Shown here one piece after another: positions 41,156 to 49,626 of a stretch of 64,000 nucleotides of DNA (position 1 is its first letter; the number at the start of each line of letters is the position of its first letter). The translations under genes were made by a program, and so were the position numbers. The notes below the pieces were generated by a model, which was not told where the DNA came from, searched no databases, and was given only the letters and a program-made list of their open reading frames with translations. The stretch comes from Actinomadura cremea (GTDB lineage: Bacteria > Actinomycetota > Actinomycetes > Streptosporangiales > Streptosporangiaceae): positions 124,001 through 188,000 of the forward strand of contig NZ_BMRF01000004.1 in assembly GCF_014648495.1 (NCBI RefSeq). Direction: 5' to 3'.

Positions 41156-42709
41156 GTGCTTCTGACGATCACCACCACCCTGAGCCCGCCGAGCGATCTG
41201 GGCTTCCTGCTGCACAAGCATCCCGACCGCGTCCAGACGTTCGACCAGGCGTACGGGACGGCGCACGTCCTCTACCCCGAGGCGGACGAGCGGCGGTGCA
41301 CGGCCGCGCTGCTGCTCGACGTCGATCCGGTCAAGCTCGTCCGCACGCGCGGCAGAGGCACGCCCGACTTCTCCCTCGGCCAGTTCGTCAACGACCGCCC
41401 GTACGCGGCGTCGTCGCTGCTCGCGTCCGCGATGGCGAACGTGTACCGCACCGCCATGCGCGGGCGCTGCGACCTGCGCCCCGGCCTGGCGGAGACGCCG
41501 ATCCCGCTGGAGATCACGCTCCCGGCGCTGCCGTGCCGCGGCGGCCCCGGGCAGGCCGAGCGGTTCTTCGGGCCGCTCGGCTGGGCGGTGTCGGCCGAGC
41601 CCGTCCCGCTGGACCCCGAGTTCCCCTCCTGGGGCGACTCCCGGTACGTGACGCTGACGCTGACCGGGACCGTCCGGCTGGCCGACGCGCTGAACCAGCT
41701 GTACGTGCTGCTGCCGGTCCTGGACGACGCCAAGCACTACTGGGTGGCGTCCGACGAGGTCGACAAGCTGATCCGGGCGGGCGAGGGATGGCTCGCGGCG
41801 CACCCCGACCGCGCCGCGATCACCCGCAGGTACCTGGCGAACCGCCGCACGCTCGTCCGGGCGGCGCTGGGCCGGCTGGCCGACGCCGAGGACGCGCCGG
41901 AGGAGGCGCTCGACCCCGTCGAGGTCGAGGAGGAGCCGCCCGCCGAGAACGCGGCGGACACCGGGAGCGCGGTGGACGCCGAGAACGCGGGGAACGCGGT
42001 GGACGCCGAGAACGCGTCGCCCACGGGGAGCGCGGCGGGCACCGGGAGTGCGGCAGGCGCCGAGGACGCCGTCAGCGCGGGGACGACGGCCGGGGAGCCG
42101 AAGGCGTCGCTGGCCGAACGGCGCGTCCGCGCGGTGACGGACGTGCTGCGCGAGGAGGGCGCGGGCACCGTCATCGACCTCGGCTGCGGCTCGGGCAAGC
42201 TGCTGGCGCGGCTGCTGAAGGACGGCTCGTTCGGCGCGCTCGCCGGGGCGGACGTGTCGTTCCGCGCCGTCGAGCACGCGCGGCGCCGGCTGCGGCTCGA
42301 CCGTCCGGGCCCGTCGCGCGCCCGGGACCGCGTCGGCGACCTGTTCCAAGGCGCCCTCACCTACGCCGACGACCGGTTCGGCGGCTACGACGCGGCGGTG
42401 CTGATGGAGGTCGTCGAGCACATCGACCCGCCGCGCCTCGGCGCCGTCGAGAAGGTGGTGTTCGGGCACGCCGCGCCCCGCGTCGTCGTCGTGACGACGC
42501 CGAACGCCGAGCACAACGTCCGCTACGAGGGGCTGGCGCCCGGCGCGATGCGCCACCCCGACCACCGGTTCGAATGGACGCGCGCCGAGTTCCGCGCCTG
42601 GGCGGACCGCGTCGCCGCCGCGCACGGCTACCGCGTCCGGCACGTTCCGGTCGGCGACGACGACCCCGAGGTCGGCGCGCCCACGCAGATGGGGGTTTTC
42701 ACGAAATGA
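41156..42709 (+). CDS. hen1: 3'-terminal RNA ribose 2'-O-methyltransferase Hen1
   Basis: 517 residues. Works with Pnkp in RNA repair: it methylates the 2'-OH at the 3' end of a cleaved RNA before ligation, making the repaired site resistant to renewed cleavage. The N-terminal domain (1-250) starts LLTITTTLSPPSDLGFLLHK, as in bacterial Hen1, and helps activate the ligase. A low-complexity Ala/Glu/Gly linker (about 255-315) follows, then the SAM domain: DLGCGSGKLLARLL and the metal site MEVVEH (Glu418, Glu421, His422) with a further His in HRFEW. GTG at 41156 with GGGGG upstream. The stop overlaps the pnkp start (ATGA). Confidence 0.95.
   Translation: MLLTITTTLSPPSDLGFLLHKHPDRVQTFDQAYGTAHVLYPEADERRCTAALLLDVDPVKLVRTRGRGTPDFSLGQFVNDRPYAASSLLASAMANVYRTAMRGRCDLRPGLAETPIPLEITLPALPCRGGPGQAERFFGPLGWAVSAEPVPLDPEFPSWGDSRYVTLTLTGTVRLADALNQLYVLLPVLDDAKHYWVASDEVDKLIRAGEGWLAAHPDRAAITRRYLANRRTLVRAALGRLADAEDAPEEALDPVEVEEEPPAENAADTGSAVDAENAGNAVDAENASPTGSAAGTGSAAGAEDAVSAGTTAGEPKASLAERRVRAVTDVLREEGAGTVIDLGCGSGKLLARLLKDGSFGALAGADVSFRAVEHARRRLRLDRPGPSRARDRVGDLFQGALTYADDRFGGYDAAVLMEVVEHIDPPRLGAVEKVVFGHAAPRVVVVTTPNAEHNVRYEGLAPGAMRHPDHRFEWTRAEFRAWADRVAAAHGYRVRHVPVGDDDPEVGAPTQMGVFTK
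41969..42016 (+). repeat. direct repeat in Hen1 linker
   Basis: The same 21 bases, starting GCGGTGGACGCC, occur at 41969-41989 and 41996-42016 with a 27-base period (9 codons). They encode repeated AVDAENA in the linker between the Hen1 domains. Confidence 0.8.
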
Positions 42710-45276
42710 CCGGCCGTGAGATCCGGCTCCCGGAGATGGGCCTCGTCGTGCTGGTCGGCGTGTCCGGCTCCGGGAAGTCGCACTTCGCCCGCACGCACTT
42801 CAAGCCGACGCAGATCGTGTCGTCCGACTTCTGCCGCGGCGTCGTCTCCGACGACGAGAACGACCAGTCGGCCACCGGCGACGCGTTCGACCTGCTGCAC
42901 TACATCGTCGGCACGCGGCTCCGGCGCGGCCTGCTGACCGTCGTGGACGCCACGAACGTGCAGTCCAAGGCGCGGCAGCAGCTCATCGCGCTGGCGAAGG
43001 AGCACAACGTGCTGTCGGCCGCGATCGTCCTGGACGTGCCCGAGAGCGTCGCCGCCGCGCGCAACGCCGCCCGGCCCGACCGCGCCGGCCTGGCCGCGCA
43101 CGTCCTCCCGCGGCAGCGGCGCGAGCTGCGCCGCGGCCTGCGGTCGCTCGGTCGCGAGTTCCGCCGCTCGTACGTGCTGAACGGCGTCGAGGAGATCGAC
43201 GCCGCCACCGTCACGTACGAGAAGCCGTGGAACGACAAACGGGAGCTGACCGGCCCGTTCGACGTCATCGGCGACGTGCACGGCTGCCGCGCCGAACTCG
43301 AGGACCTCCTCGCGGGCCTCGGCTACGAGATCGAGCACGACGCGGACGGCCGCGCCGTCGGTGCGAACCACCCGGGCGGCCGGACGGCCGTGTTCGTCGG
43401 CGACCTCGTCGACCGCGGCCCCGATACCCCGGGCGTCCTGCGGCTCGCGATGGGCATGGTGGCAACCGGGCAGGCGCTGTGCGTGTCCGGCAACCACGAG
43501 GCGAAGCTCGTCAAGGCGCTGCGCGGCCGGAAGGTGCGGGTCGCGCACGGCCTCGCCGAGTCGCTGGAGCAGCTCGACCGCGAGCCGGAGGAGTTCCGGG
43601 ACGACGCCCTGCGGTTCATGGACGGCCTCATCAGCCACTACGTCCTGGACGGCGGCAAGCTCGTCGTCGCCCACGCGGGGCTGAAGGAGGACTACCACGG
43701 CCGCGCGTCCGGACGCGTCCGGTCGTTCGCCCTCTACGGGGACTCCACCGGCGAGACGGACGAGTACGGGCTGCCCGTCCGGTACCCGTGGGCGCGCGAC
43801 TACCGCGGCAAGGCGATGGTCGTGTACGGGCACACCCCGGTCCCGGACGCCGAGTGGATCAACAACACGATCTGCCTCGACACCGGCGCCGTCTTCGGCG
43901 GCAGCCTGACCGCGCTCCGCTATCCCGAGCGCGAGCTGTTCTCCGTCCCGGCGCGCGAGACCTGGTACGAGCCCGTCCGCCCCCTGGCGGCGCCGTCCGG
44001 GACGGTCGCGGGCGGGCAGCGCGAGAGCGACTTCCTGCAGATCAAGGACGTTCTGGACAACACGGGCGTCGAGACGCGGATGATGGGGCGCGTCACCGTC
44101 CGGGAGGAGAACGCCCTCGCGGCGCTGGAGGTGATGAGCCGGTTCGCGGTCGACCCGCGCTGGCTCGTCTACCTGCCGCCCACGATGCCGCCCGCCGAGA
44201 CGTCGCCGCTCCCCGGGCACCTGGAGCACCCGGTCGAGGCGCTCGCCGCCTACCGCGACAAGGGCGTCGTGCGGGTCGTGTGCGAGGAGAAGCACATGGG
44301 CTCGCGGGCGGTCGCGGTGGTGTGCCGCGACGCGTCCGTCGCCGCCGAGCGGTTCGGTGCGGACGACGGGACGACCGGCGCCGTCTACACCCGCACCGGC
44401 CGGGCGTTCTTCCGCGACCCGGCCCGGACCGGCGAGGCCCTCGCCCGGCTGCGCGCCGCGATCGGCGCCGCCGGGCTGTGGGACGAGCTCGGCACCGGCT
44501 GGCTCGTCCTGGACTGCGAGCTGCTGCCCTGGTCGGCGAAGGCGATGGACCTCATCCGCGTCCAGTACGCCGCGACCGGCGCCGCCGCGCGCGCGTCCCT
44601 GCCGATGGCGGCCGACCTGCTGGCCCGTGCCGAGGGGCGCGGTCTCGACCTCGGCGGGCTGCGCGGGCACATCGACCGGCGCGCCGCCAACGCCGCCCGC
44701 TTCCGCGACGCCTACGCCCGCTACTGCTGGGACGTGGACGGCGACGGGCTCGGCGGCCTCGGCATCGCGCCGTTCCAGGTCCTCGCGGGGGAGGACCGCG
44801 CGTGGGCGACCGCGCGCGACCACGACTGGCACTTGGAGATCGCCGGGCGGCTCGCCGACGCCGACCCGACCGGGTTCGTCCGCCGGACCGGTTCGCTCGT
44901 CGCCGACCTGACGGCGCCGGACGCGGACGCCGCCGTCACCGAGTGGTGGGAGAAGCTCACCGCGGCGGGCGGCGAGGGCATGGTCGTCAAGCCGCTCGGC
45001 CCGCTCCCCGCGGACGCCAAGATCCAGCCGGGGACCAAGTGCCGGGGCCGCGAGTACCTGCGGATCATCTACGGCCCGGACTACACCGAGCCGGAGAACC
45101 TGGAGCGGCTGCGCGGCCGGTCGCTCGGCCGCAAGCGGTCACTCGCGATGCGCGAGCACGCGCTCGGCGTCGAGGCCCTCGACCGGCTCACCGGCCGGGA
45201 GCCGCTGTGGCGGGTGCACCAGGCCGTCTTCGCGGTGCTGGCGCTGGAGTCGGAGCCGGTCGACCCCCGGCTCTGA
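42706..45276 (+). CDS. pnkp: polynucleotide kinase-phosphatase-ligase Pnkp
   Basis: 856 residues, full length for bacterial Pnkp. Three modules in order: 5'-OH kinase with P-loop GVSGSGKS (18-25); a calcineurin-like 2',3' phosphatase with GDVHG (about 189-193), GDLVDRG, GNHE (263-266) and HTPVPD; and an RNA ligase/adenylyltransferase with nucleotidyl Lys529 in EKHMGSR and later EGMVVKP. With Hen1 it heals and seals RNAs cut by ribotoxins. The ligase module of these proteins needs Hen1 for activity, consistent with the ATGA overlap of the two genes. Confidence 0.96.
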   Translation: MTGREIRLPEMGLVVLVGVSGSGKSHFARTHFKPTQIVSSDFCRGVVSDDENDQSATGDAFDLLHYIVGTRLRRGLLTVVDATNVQSKARQQLIALAKEHNVLSAAIVLDVPESVAAARNAARPDRAGLAAHVLPRQRRELRRGLRSLGREFRRSYVLNGVEEIDAATVTYEKPWNDKRELTGPFDVIGDVHGCRAELEDLLAGLGYEIEHDADGRAVGANHPGGRTAVFVGDLVDRGPDTPGVLRLAMGMVATGQALCVSGNHEAKLVKALRGRKVRVAHGLAESLEQLDREPEEFRDDALRFMDGLISHYVLDGGKLVVAHAGLKEDYHGRASGRVRSFALYGDSTGETDEYGLPVRYPWARDYRGKAMVVYGHTPVPDAEWINNTICLDTGAVFGGSLTALRYPERELFSVPARETWYEPVRPLAAPSGTVAGGQRESDFLQIKDVLDNTGVETRMMGRVTVREENALAALEVMSRFAVDPRWLVYLPPTMPPAETSPLPGHLEHPVEALAAYRDKGVVRVVCEEKHMGSRAVAVVCRDASVAAERFGADDGTTGAVYTRTGRAFFRDPARTGEALARLRAAIGAAGLWDELGTGWLVLDCELLPWSAKAMDLIRVQYAATGAAARASLPMAADLLARAEGRGLDLGGLRGHIDRRAANAARFRDAYARYCWDVDGDGLGGLGIAPFQVLAGEDRAWATARDHDWHLEIAGRLADADPTGFVRRTGSLVADLTAPDADAAVTEWWEKLTAAGGEGMVVKPLGPLPADAKIQPGTKCRGREYLRIIYGPDYTEPENLERLRGRSLGRKRSLAMREHALGVEALDRLTGREPLWRVHQAVFAVLALESEPVDPRL

Positions 45277-45299
45277 CCGGTCCTGGTCTCGGGGACCGG
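45277..45299 (+). terminator. hairpin after pnkp
   Basis: Exact 7-bp stem CCGGTCC / GGACCGG with a 9-base loop beginning at the pnkp stop. There is no T tract. Confidence 0.4.
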
Positions 45300-45354
45300 G
45301 GCTCCTGGGACCGGGCTCCGGCCCGGGAAGCAGGGCCAGGGAACACCGGGCATG

Positions 45355-45406
45355 AAAAATCGGCCGTGCGGTCGCCGCCCCCACCGGGGAGCGGGCCGCA
45401 CGGCCG
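45355..45406 (-). terminator. intrinsic terminator of zinc-ribbon gene
   Basis: Exact 11-bp stem CGGCCGTGCGG (45361-45371) / CCGCACGGCCG (45396-45406). On the minus strand it is followed by ATTTTT (rc of 45355-45360), so transcription of the gene ending at 45423 should stop here. Confidence 0.8.
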
Positions 45407-45422
45407 TCGCCGTCCGCGGGCG

Positions 45423-45716
45423 TCAGGTGGAGAACAGCATGTGGAACACGCTGCCGCCGTAAGGGCGGTGGTGATGCCCGCCATGGTGGTGGTGGTGCAC
45501 CTGCGGACCCGCGGGCGCGCTCCACCCCGGGTTCGCGGGCGCGACCGGGGCGGCCGGGGCGACCGGGGGCGCGGCCCGGTACTGGGCCTCCATCTGGCCG
45601 AGGGCCTCCAGCTCGCCGTAGTCGAGGAAGATGCCCCGGCACGCGTCACATTGCTCGATGTGGACGCCGCTCCGCGTGTAGGTCCGCATCACGCCACGGC
45701 ACTTAGGGCAGTGCAT
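45423..45716 (-). CDS. TFIIB-type zinc ribbon protein with histidine-rich tail
   Basis: 97 residues. MHCPKCRGVMRTYTRSGVHIEQCDACRGIFLDYGELEAL is the zf-TFIIB zinc ribbon (CPxC...CDxCxGxFLD), binding one zinc by four cysteines. A linker of Ala/Pro is followed by VHHHHHGGHHHRPYGG, nine histidines that could bind further metal. Members are small proteins of unknown function, often membrane- or RNA-linked. The ATG at 45716 sits 6 bases after GATGGT, so a leaderless transcript is possible. It has its own terminator and is thus monocistronic. Confidence 0.88.
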   Translation of the reverse strand: MHCPKCRGVMRTYTRSGVHIEQCDACRGIFLDYGELEALGQMEAQYRAAPPVAPAAPVAPANPGWSAPAGPQVHHHHHGGHHHRPYGGSVFHMLFST

Positions 45717-45783
45717 CGCCGTACCATCCCTTCGTTATGGAACCCCAGGTAGAGGGTAAATCTAAGGCAGGTTCCCCGTCACG

Positions 45784-46713
45784 TCATGCCGGTTCTCCGC
45801 CGATATCGGTAGCGCAGGCCATTCTCCTGCAGGCGTCGACCATCGCCTCCTCGGATCCGTCCAGCGGCCGATCGCCCTTCCTTGCGGATTGGACGCATGT
45901 GGCGGCGATTTGGATCGCAAGACTTCGTGCAGGTACGTCCAGGGTCGTCCACGGGTCGCCGTCCGCCGGGACGGCCGGGCCCCCGGCCGCACGGTAGGCG
46001 TCCAGGAACCGCTCCCAGTCGGCCGGACGCAGGACCCCGGCGCAGTACAGCGCCGCCGGGCGCGCGAGGTCCCAGGCGGGGTCGCCGCGCCCCAGGTCCT
46101 CGATGTCGATGAGGCGCCAGCCGTCCCGCACGCGGACCATCTGGCCGAGGTGCCAGTCGCCGTGCACGAGCCGCTCCACCGGGCGGGACGGCTCGGCGGC
46201 CTCCCCCCGGATCCACGCGGGCAGGCCGGCGAACGCGCGCCGCACCGCGTCCTCGGCGGGACCGCTCCCGAGCCGCCCCACCAGCCGCGCGACCCGCTGC
46301 GGACGCCCCCAGGACGGCGCGCCGTCCGGGACGGGCACCCGGTGCAGGGCGGCGAGCAGCCGCGCCCCCTCCGCCCACGGCAGGTCGCGCGCCGGGTCCA
46401 CCGGTTCCCCGTACGGGGCGACGGTCACCGTCCGGCCGCCCGCGTCGAGCGGCGGGCCGTCCGGGCCGAGCAGGAGGTGCGGCAGCGCGGCCGCCAACCG
46501 GATCCGCTGGAGGAACTCCGGGCCGACGTCGCGGTCGGGCTGGTGCGCCTTCACCGCGACGTCGCCGACCCGCACCACCAGCACGCCGTGCCGGTCGTAG
46601 AGCGTCTCGGGCGCCGCGCCGTGCGTCCCGCCTTCACCGGGCGTCCCCGGCGACCCGCCGCCGATCTCGACGAGCCGGGCGAACAGCTCGGACTGGGGGG
46701 TCTCGGTATACAC
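45784..46713 (-). CDS. aminoglycoside phosphotransferase family protein
   Basis: 309 residues of the APH/choline-kinase fold. A kinase-like N-lobe with VVVRVGDVAVKAHQPD-type strands precedes Brenner's motif VHGDWHLGQM (catalytic Asp) and the metal-binding IDIEDLGRGDPAWDLA. Most relatives in actinobacteria phosphorylate small metabolites (trehalose, homoserine, sugars), and drug resistance cannot be assumed. GTG start at 46713 is 8 bases after the stop of the MFS gene, so it belongs to the dinB-MFS-APH operon. Confidence 0.88.
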   Translation of the reverse strand: MYTETPQSELFARLVEIGGGSPGTPGEGGTHGAAPETLYDRHGVLVVRVGDVAVKAHQPDRDVGPEFLQRIRLAAALPHLLLGPDGPPLDAGGRTVTVAPYGEPVDPARDLPWAEGARLLAALHRVPVPDGAPSWGRPQRVARLVGRLGSGPAEDAVRRAFAGLPAWIRGEAAEPSRPVERLVHGDWHLGQMVRVRDGWRLIDIEDLGRGDPAWDLARPAALYCAGVLRPADWERFLDAYRAAGGPAVPADGDPWTTLDVPARSLAIQIAATCVQSARKGDRPLDGSEEAMVDACRRMACATDIGGEPA

Positions 46714-46721
46714 CCGGACAG

Positions 46722-48104
46722 TCAACCACCCGTCGCGTGGCCGCGCCCGACAGGTTTGCGTGACAGCGCGAGGACGCACGCGGTCGCGACCGCCGAGAAC
46801 AGCGCGAGCGCCACGCACACCGTCCGCAGCGCGCCGGTGTAGTGCGCCCCGGTCAGCCGGTCGCCGCTCAGCGCCGCGAGCGCCGCGCCCACCACCGCGA
46901 TCCCGACGGTCTCGGTGGCCAGCCGCGCGGTCGAGAACATCCCGGCGGCCGTCCCCGCCTGCTCGGGCCGGACGGCGGTCACCGCCAGCCCGTCCAGCAG
47001 CCCGGTCGACAATCCGAACCCCGCCCCGGTGAGCGCGAGCGGGACGGCCAGCGTCCCCGGCGTGCTGCCCGGCCCGATCGTCACGAGCAGCAAGGCGCCC
47101 ACCCCCGTCACCGCCACCGACCCGGCCACCAGCGGCCCCGTCGGCATCCGCCTGGCGAGGGCCGTCCCGGCCATCGGCAGCAGCACGGTCGGCGCGGTCA
47201 GCATCAGCAGCCACGCGCCCGCCTCTCCGGCGTCCAGCCCCACGACGGAGATGAGGTACGACGGCAGGTACACCAGCAGCGGCACCAGCACGAACACGAT
47301 CGAGCCGGCCGCCACCGCATGCGACGAGAACCGCGGGTTCGCCAGCAGCCCGAGCTCGAACATCGGGTCGTCCGCCCGCCGCTCGACCACCGTGAACGCC
47401 GCCGCCAGCGCCGCCGCCGCGACGAACCCGCCCAGGACGAGCGGGCTGCCGAAACCGCGCTCACCGCCCTCGACGATCGAGGTGATGAGCACCAGCAGCG
47501 CCGCCGTGAACAGCACCGCGCCCGCCCAGTCGATCCGGCGGCCGGCCTCGGCCCGCCCGGCGGGCAGCCGCCGGACGAGCACCAGCACCAGCCCCGCGAC
47601 CGCCGCCGGCACCCCGAACGCGGCCCGCCAGCCCAGCGTCTCCACCAGCAGCCCGCCGACCGTCGGCCCGAACGCCAGGCCCATGCCGAGCACGGTCCCG
47701 AGCATCCCGAACGCCCGGACCCGCGCCGCCCCGTGGAACGTCGCGGCCAGGATCGCCGAGCCGCCCGTCGCCGCCGCGGCGGCGCCCATGCCGCCGAGCG
47801 CCCGCACCGCGTTGAGCGTCAGGACGTCCTGGGACGCCGCCGCGGCCAGGCCGGTCGCGCAGAACACCGCCACGCCCCCGGCGAAGACCCGCCGCCGTCC
47901 CGCCACGTCGGCCAGCGAGCCCATCGCGACCAGGAAGCTCGCGAAGCACGCGTTGTACCCGGTGATCACCCACTGCGACGCGGTGAGGCCGGCGTCGAGA
48001 TCCGCCCGGATGTCCGGCAGCGCCACCGACGCGCCCGTGATCGTCAGCGGGAACGTGAACGACGACAGCAGGACGATGCCCAGAACGATCGCGTTGCCGT
48101 TCAG
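46722..48104 (-). CDS. MFS drug transporter, apparent CTG start
   Basis: 460 residues with 14 predicted helices of the DHA2/EmrB type: LLSSFTFPLTITGASVALPDIRADL and NACFASFLVAMGSLADVAGRRRVF (motif A), then GPTVGGLLVETLGWRAAFGVPA (motif C-like). Similarity begins at NGNAIVLGIVLL, but there is no ATG, GTG or TTG in frame nearby. The codon at 48104-48102 is CTG, overlapping the DinB stop as CTGA exactly where ATGA is usual. A GGGAG lies about 9 bases upstream of it. A start much further upstream would read through the whole DinB gene. Likely proton-coupled efflux of an unknown compound. Confidence 0.85.
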   Translation of the reverse strand: MNGNAIVLGIVLLSSFTFPLTITGASVALPDIRADLDAGLTASQWVITGYNACFASFLVAMGSLADVAGRRRVFAGGVAVFCATGLAAAASQDVLTLNAVRALGGMGAAAAATGGSAILAATFHGAARVRAFGMLGTVLGMGLAFGPTVGGLLVETLGWRAAFGVPAAVAGLVLVLVRRLPAGRAEAGRRIDWAGAVLFTAALLVLITSIVEGGERGFGSPLVLGGFVAAAALAAAFTVVERRADDPMFELGLLANPRFSSHAVAAGSIVFVLVPLLVYLPSYLISVVGLDAGEAGAWLLMLTAPTVLLPMAGTALARRMPTGPLVAGSVAVTGVGALLLVTIGPGSTPGTLAVPLALTGAGFGLSTGLLDGLAVTAVRPEQAGTAAGMFSTARLATETVGIAVVGAALAALSGDRLTGAHYTGALRTVCVALALFSAVATACVLALSRKPVGRGHATGG

Positions 48105-48628
48105 TGGCCGGTGCTCCCGTCGATGCGCTCGCGCAGCAGGTCGGCGTGCCCGTTGTGCCGGGCGTACTCCTCGACCATCGACCAGTACACCCAGCGCAGG
48201 CTCATCTCCACGCCGCGCCGCGGGTCCAGGTACGTCTCGTCGAGCGACCGGCCGGCCGTCGTCCGCCGGACCGCCTCGATCTCCGCCAGGTAGCCGGCCA
48301 TGTCGGCGTCGGCGTCGGCGTCGGCGACCCGGAACTCCGCCACGAGGTCGTCGTCCGACACGTACAGGTACTCGACCCGCTCCCCGGCGAACCGCGCCCG
48401 GAACCAGTCGCGCTCGACCTCCGCCATGTGCCGGACGAGCCCCAGCAGCGACAGTTCCGACGGCTCGACGCAGCGCAGCTTGAGCTGCTCGGCCGTCAGC
48501 CCCGCGCACTTCCACAGCAGAGTCTCGCGGTGGTGGTCGAGCCAGGCGTCGGCGAGCGAACGCTCGTCGCCCGTCAGGTGGTCGGCCCAGGGGTGGGAGC
48601 GTGTCACTTCGGGAGCGGTCCACGTCAT
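48101..48628 (-). CDS. DinB family protein (DUF664)
   Basis: 175 residues. A four-helix DinB-like bundle: LLGLVRHMAEVERDWFR supplies the first metal-binding His, and the C-terminal EEYARHNGHADLLRERIDG supplies two more, the standard three-His site of DUF664/DinB_2. Several members are mycothiol- or bacillithiol-dependent transferases, so conjugation of a toxic electrophile with mycothiol is plausible. A run of Ala-Asp repeats (VADADADADMAG) comes from a GCCGAC triplet-pair repeat. First gene of an operon with the MFS and APH genes. Confidence 0.9.
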   Translation of the reverse strand: MTWTAPEVTRSHPWADHLTGDERSLADAWLDHHRETLLWKCAGLTAEQLKLRCVEPSELSLLGLVRHMAEVERDWFRARFAGERVEYLYVSDDDLVAEFRVADADADADMAGYLAEIEAVRRTTAGRSLDETYLDPRRGVEMSLRWVYWSMVEEYARHNGHADLLRERIDGSTGH

Positions 48629-48723
48629 GGTTCCACTATGTCGGAGTCAATTCCGGTATGCAGGCCGATATCCGGGTAGGGAGGGCGCCTGCCGCAACGG
48701 GGCTCGTCAGGGCGGGGGGAACC

Positions 48724-49551
48724 ATGCCGGACGCGACACTGACCTTCATCGGGAACGCCACGACCATCATCCGGTACGGGCCGTTCACGCTGCTCACCGA
48801 TCCGAACTTCCTGCGGCGCGGGGAGCGCGCGTACCTCGGGTACGGGATCGGCAGTGAGCGGCTGCGCGACCCCGCGATCACCGTGGAGCAGCTGCCCGCC
48901 GTCGACGCCGTCGTCCTGTCGCACCTGCACGACGACCACTGGGACCCCGTCGCCGAACGGCACCTCGACCGCGGCCTGCCCGTCCTGACCACCGGCGCCG
49001 CCGCCCGGACGCTGAACGGGCGCGGCTTCCGGGAGGCCGTGGGCCTGCGCACCTGGGAGGGGCAGCCGCTCGTCAAGGGCGACCACCGCGTCACCGTCAC
49101 CGCGATGCCCGGACGGCACGCGCCCGGCATCCTGCGGTACGCCCTGCCGCCGGTCATGGGGGCGCTGCTGGAGTTCGGCCCGCGCGCCGGCGACCCCGAG
49201 CTCCGGATGTACATCAGCGGCGACACGCTCATGTACGACGGGATCGCCGAGGTCTCCCGCAGGTACCCGGAGATCGACGCCGGGGTCGTCCACCTGGGCG
49301 GGACCAGGCTCCTCGGGCTGCTCACCGTCACCATGGACGGGCGGCAGGGCGCCCGCTGGCTGCGGACGTCCGGGTGCGCCACCGTCGTGCCCGTCCACTA
49401 CGACGACTACACGGTGTTCACGTCGCCCCTGTCGGACTTCGAAGGCGAACTCCACCGGCGGGGCATGGACGCCCGCCTGCGCCGCGTCGAGCGCGGCGGC
49501 ACGGTCCCGATCGTCCCGCGGAGCCGGCTGCGGACCCGCATCCCGCACTGA
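48724..49551 (+). CDS. MBL-fold metal-dependent hydrolase
   Basis: 275 residues. Metallo-beta-lactamase fold starting DATLTFIGNATTIIRYGPFTLLTDPNFL, with the metal motif SHLHDDHWD (HxHxDH), later His in GRHAPGI, Asp in YISGDTLMYDG and His in PVHYDDY. It resembles the UlaG/NAPE-PLD-like lactonases and phospholipases. Substrate unknown. ATG at 48724 follows GGGGGGAACC. Divergent from the dinB operon. Confidence 0.92.
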   Translation: MPDATLTFIGNATTIIRYGPFTLLTDPNFLRRGERAYLGYGIGSERLRDPAITVEQLPAVDAVVLSHLHDDHWDPVAERHLDRGLPVLTTGAAARTLNGRGFREAVGLRTWEGQPLVKGDHRVTVTAMPGRHAPGILRYALPPVMGALLEFGPRAGDPELRMYISGDTLMYDGIAEVSRRYPEIDAGVVHLGGTRLLGLLTVTMDGRQGARWLRTSGCATVVPVHYDDYTVFTSPLSDFEGELHRRGMDARLRRVERGGTVPIVPRSRLRTRIPH

Positions 49552-49572
49552 GTGCCCCGTACTGAGTGCCCC
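49547..49572. repeat. short direct duplication at MBL gene end
   Basis: ACTGAGTGCCCC occurs twice 14 bases apart, the first copy containing the MBL stop codon. It is the third duplicated gene end in this window. Confidence 0.75.
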
Positions 49573-49626
49573 TAACTGGGTACCGAGGACGGCCGGGCGG
49601 CGGAACGGCGGGCCCGGCGGCGCGCG

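Noticed and set aside
45784-46713. Aminoglycoside resistance gene
   Set aside because: Only the shared kinase motifs are present; this family includes many metabolic kinases and nothing here points to drug substrates.
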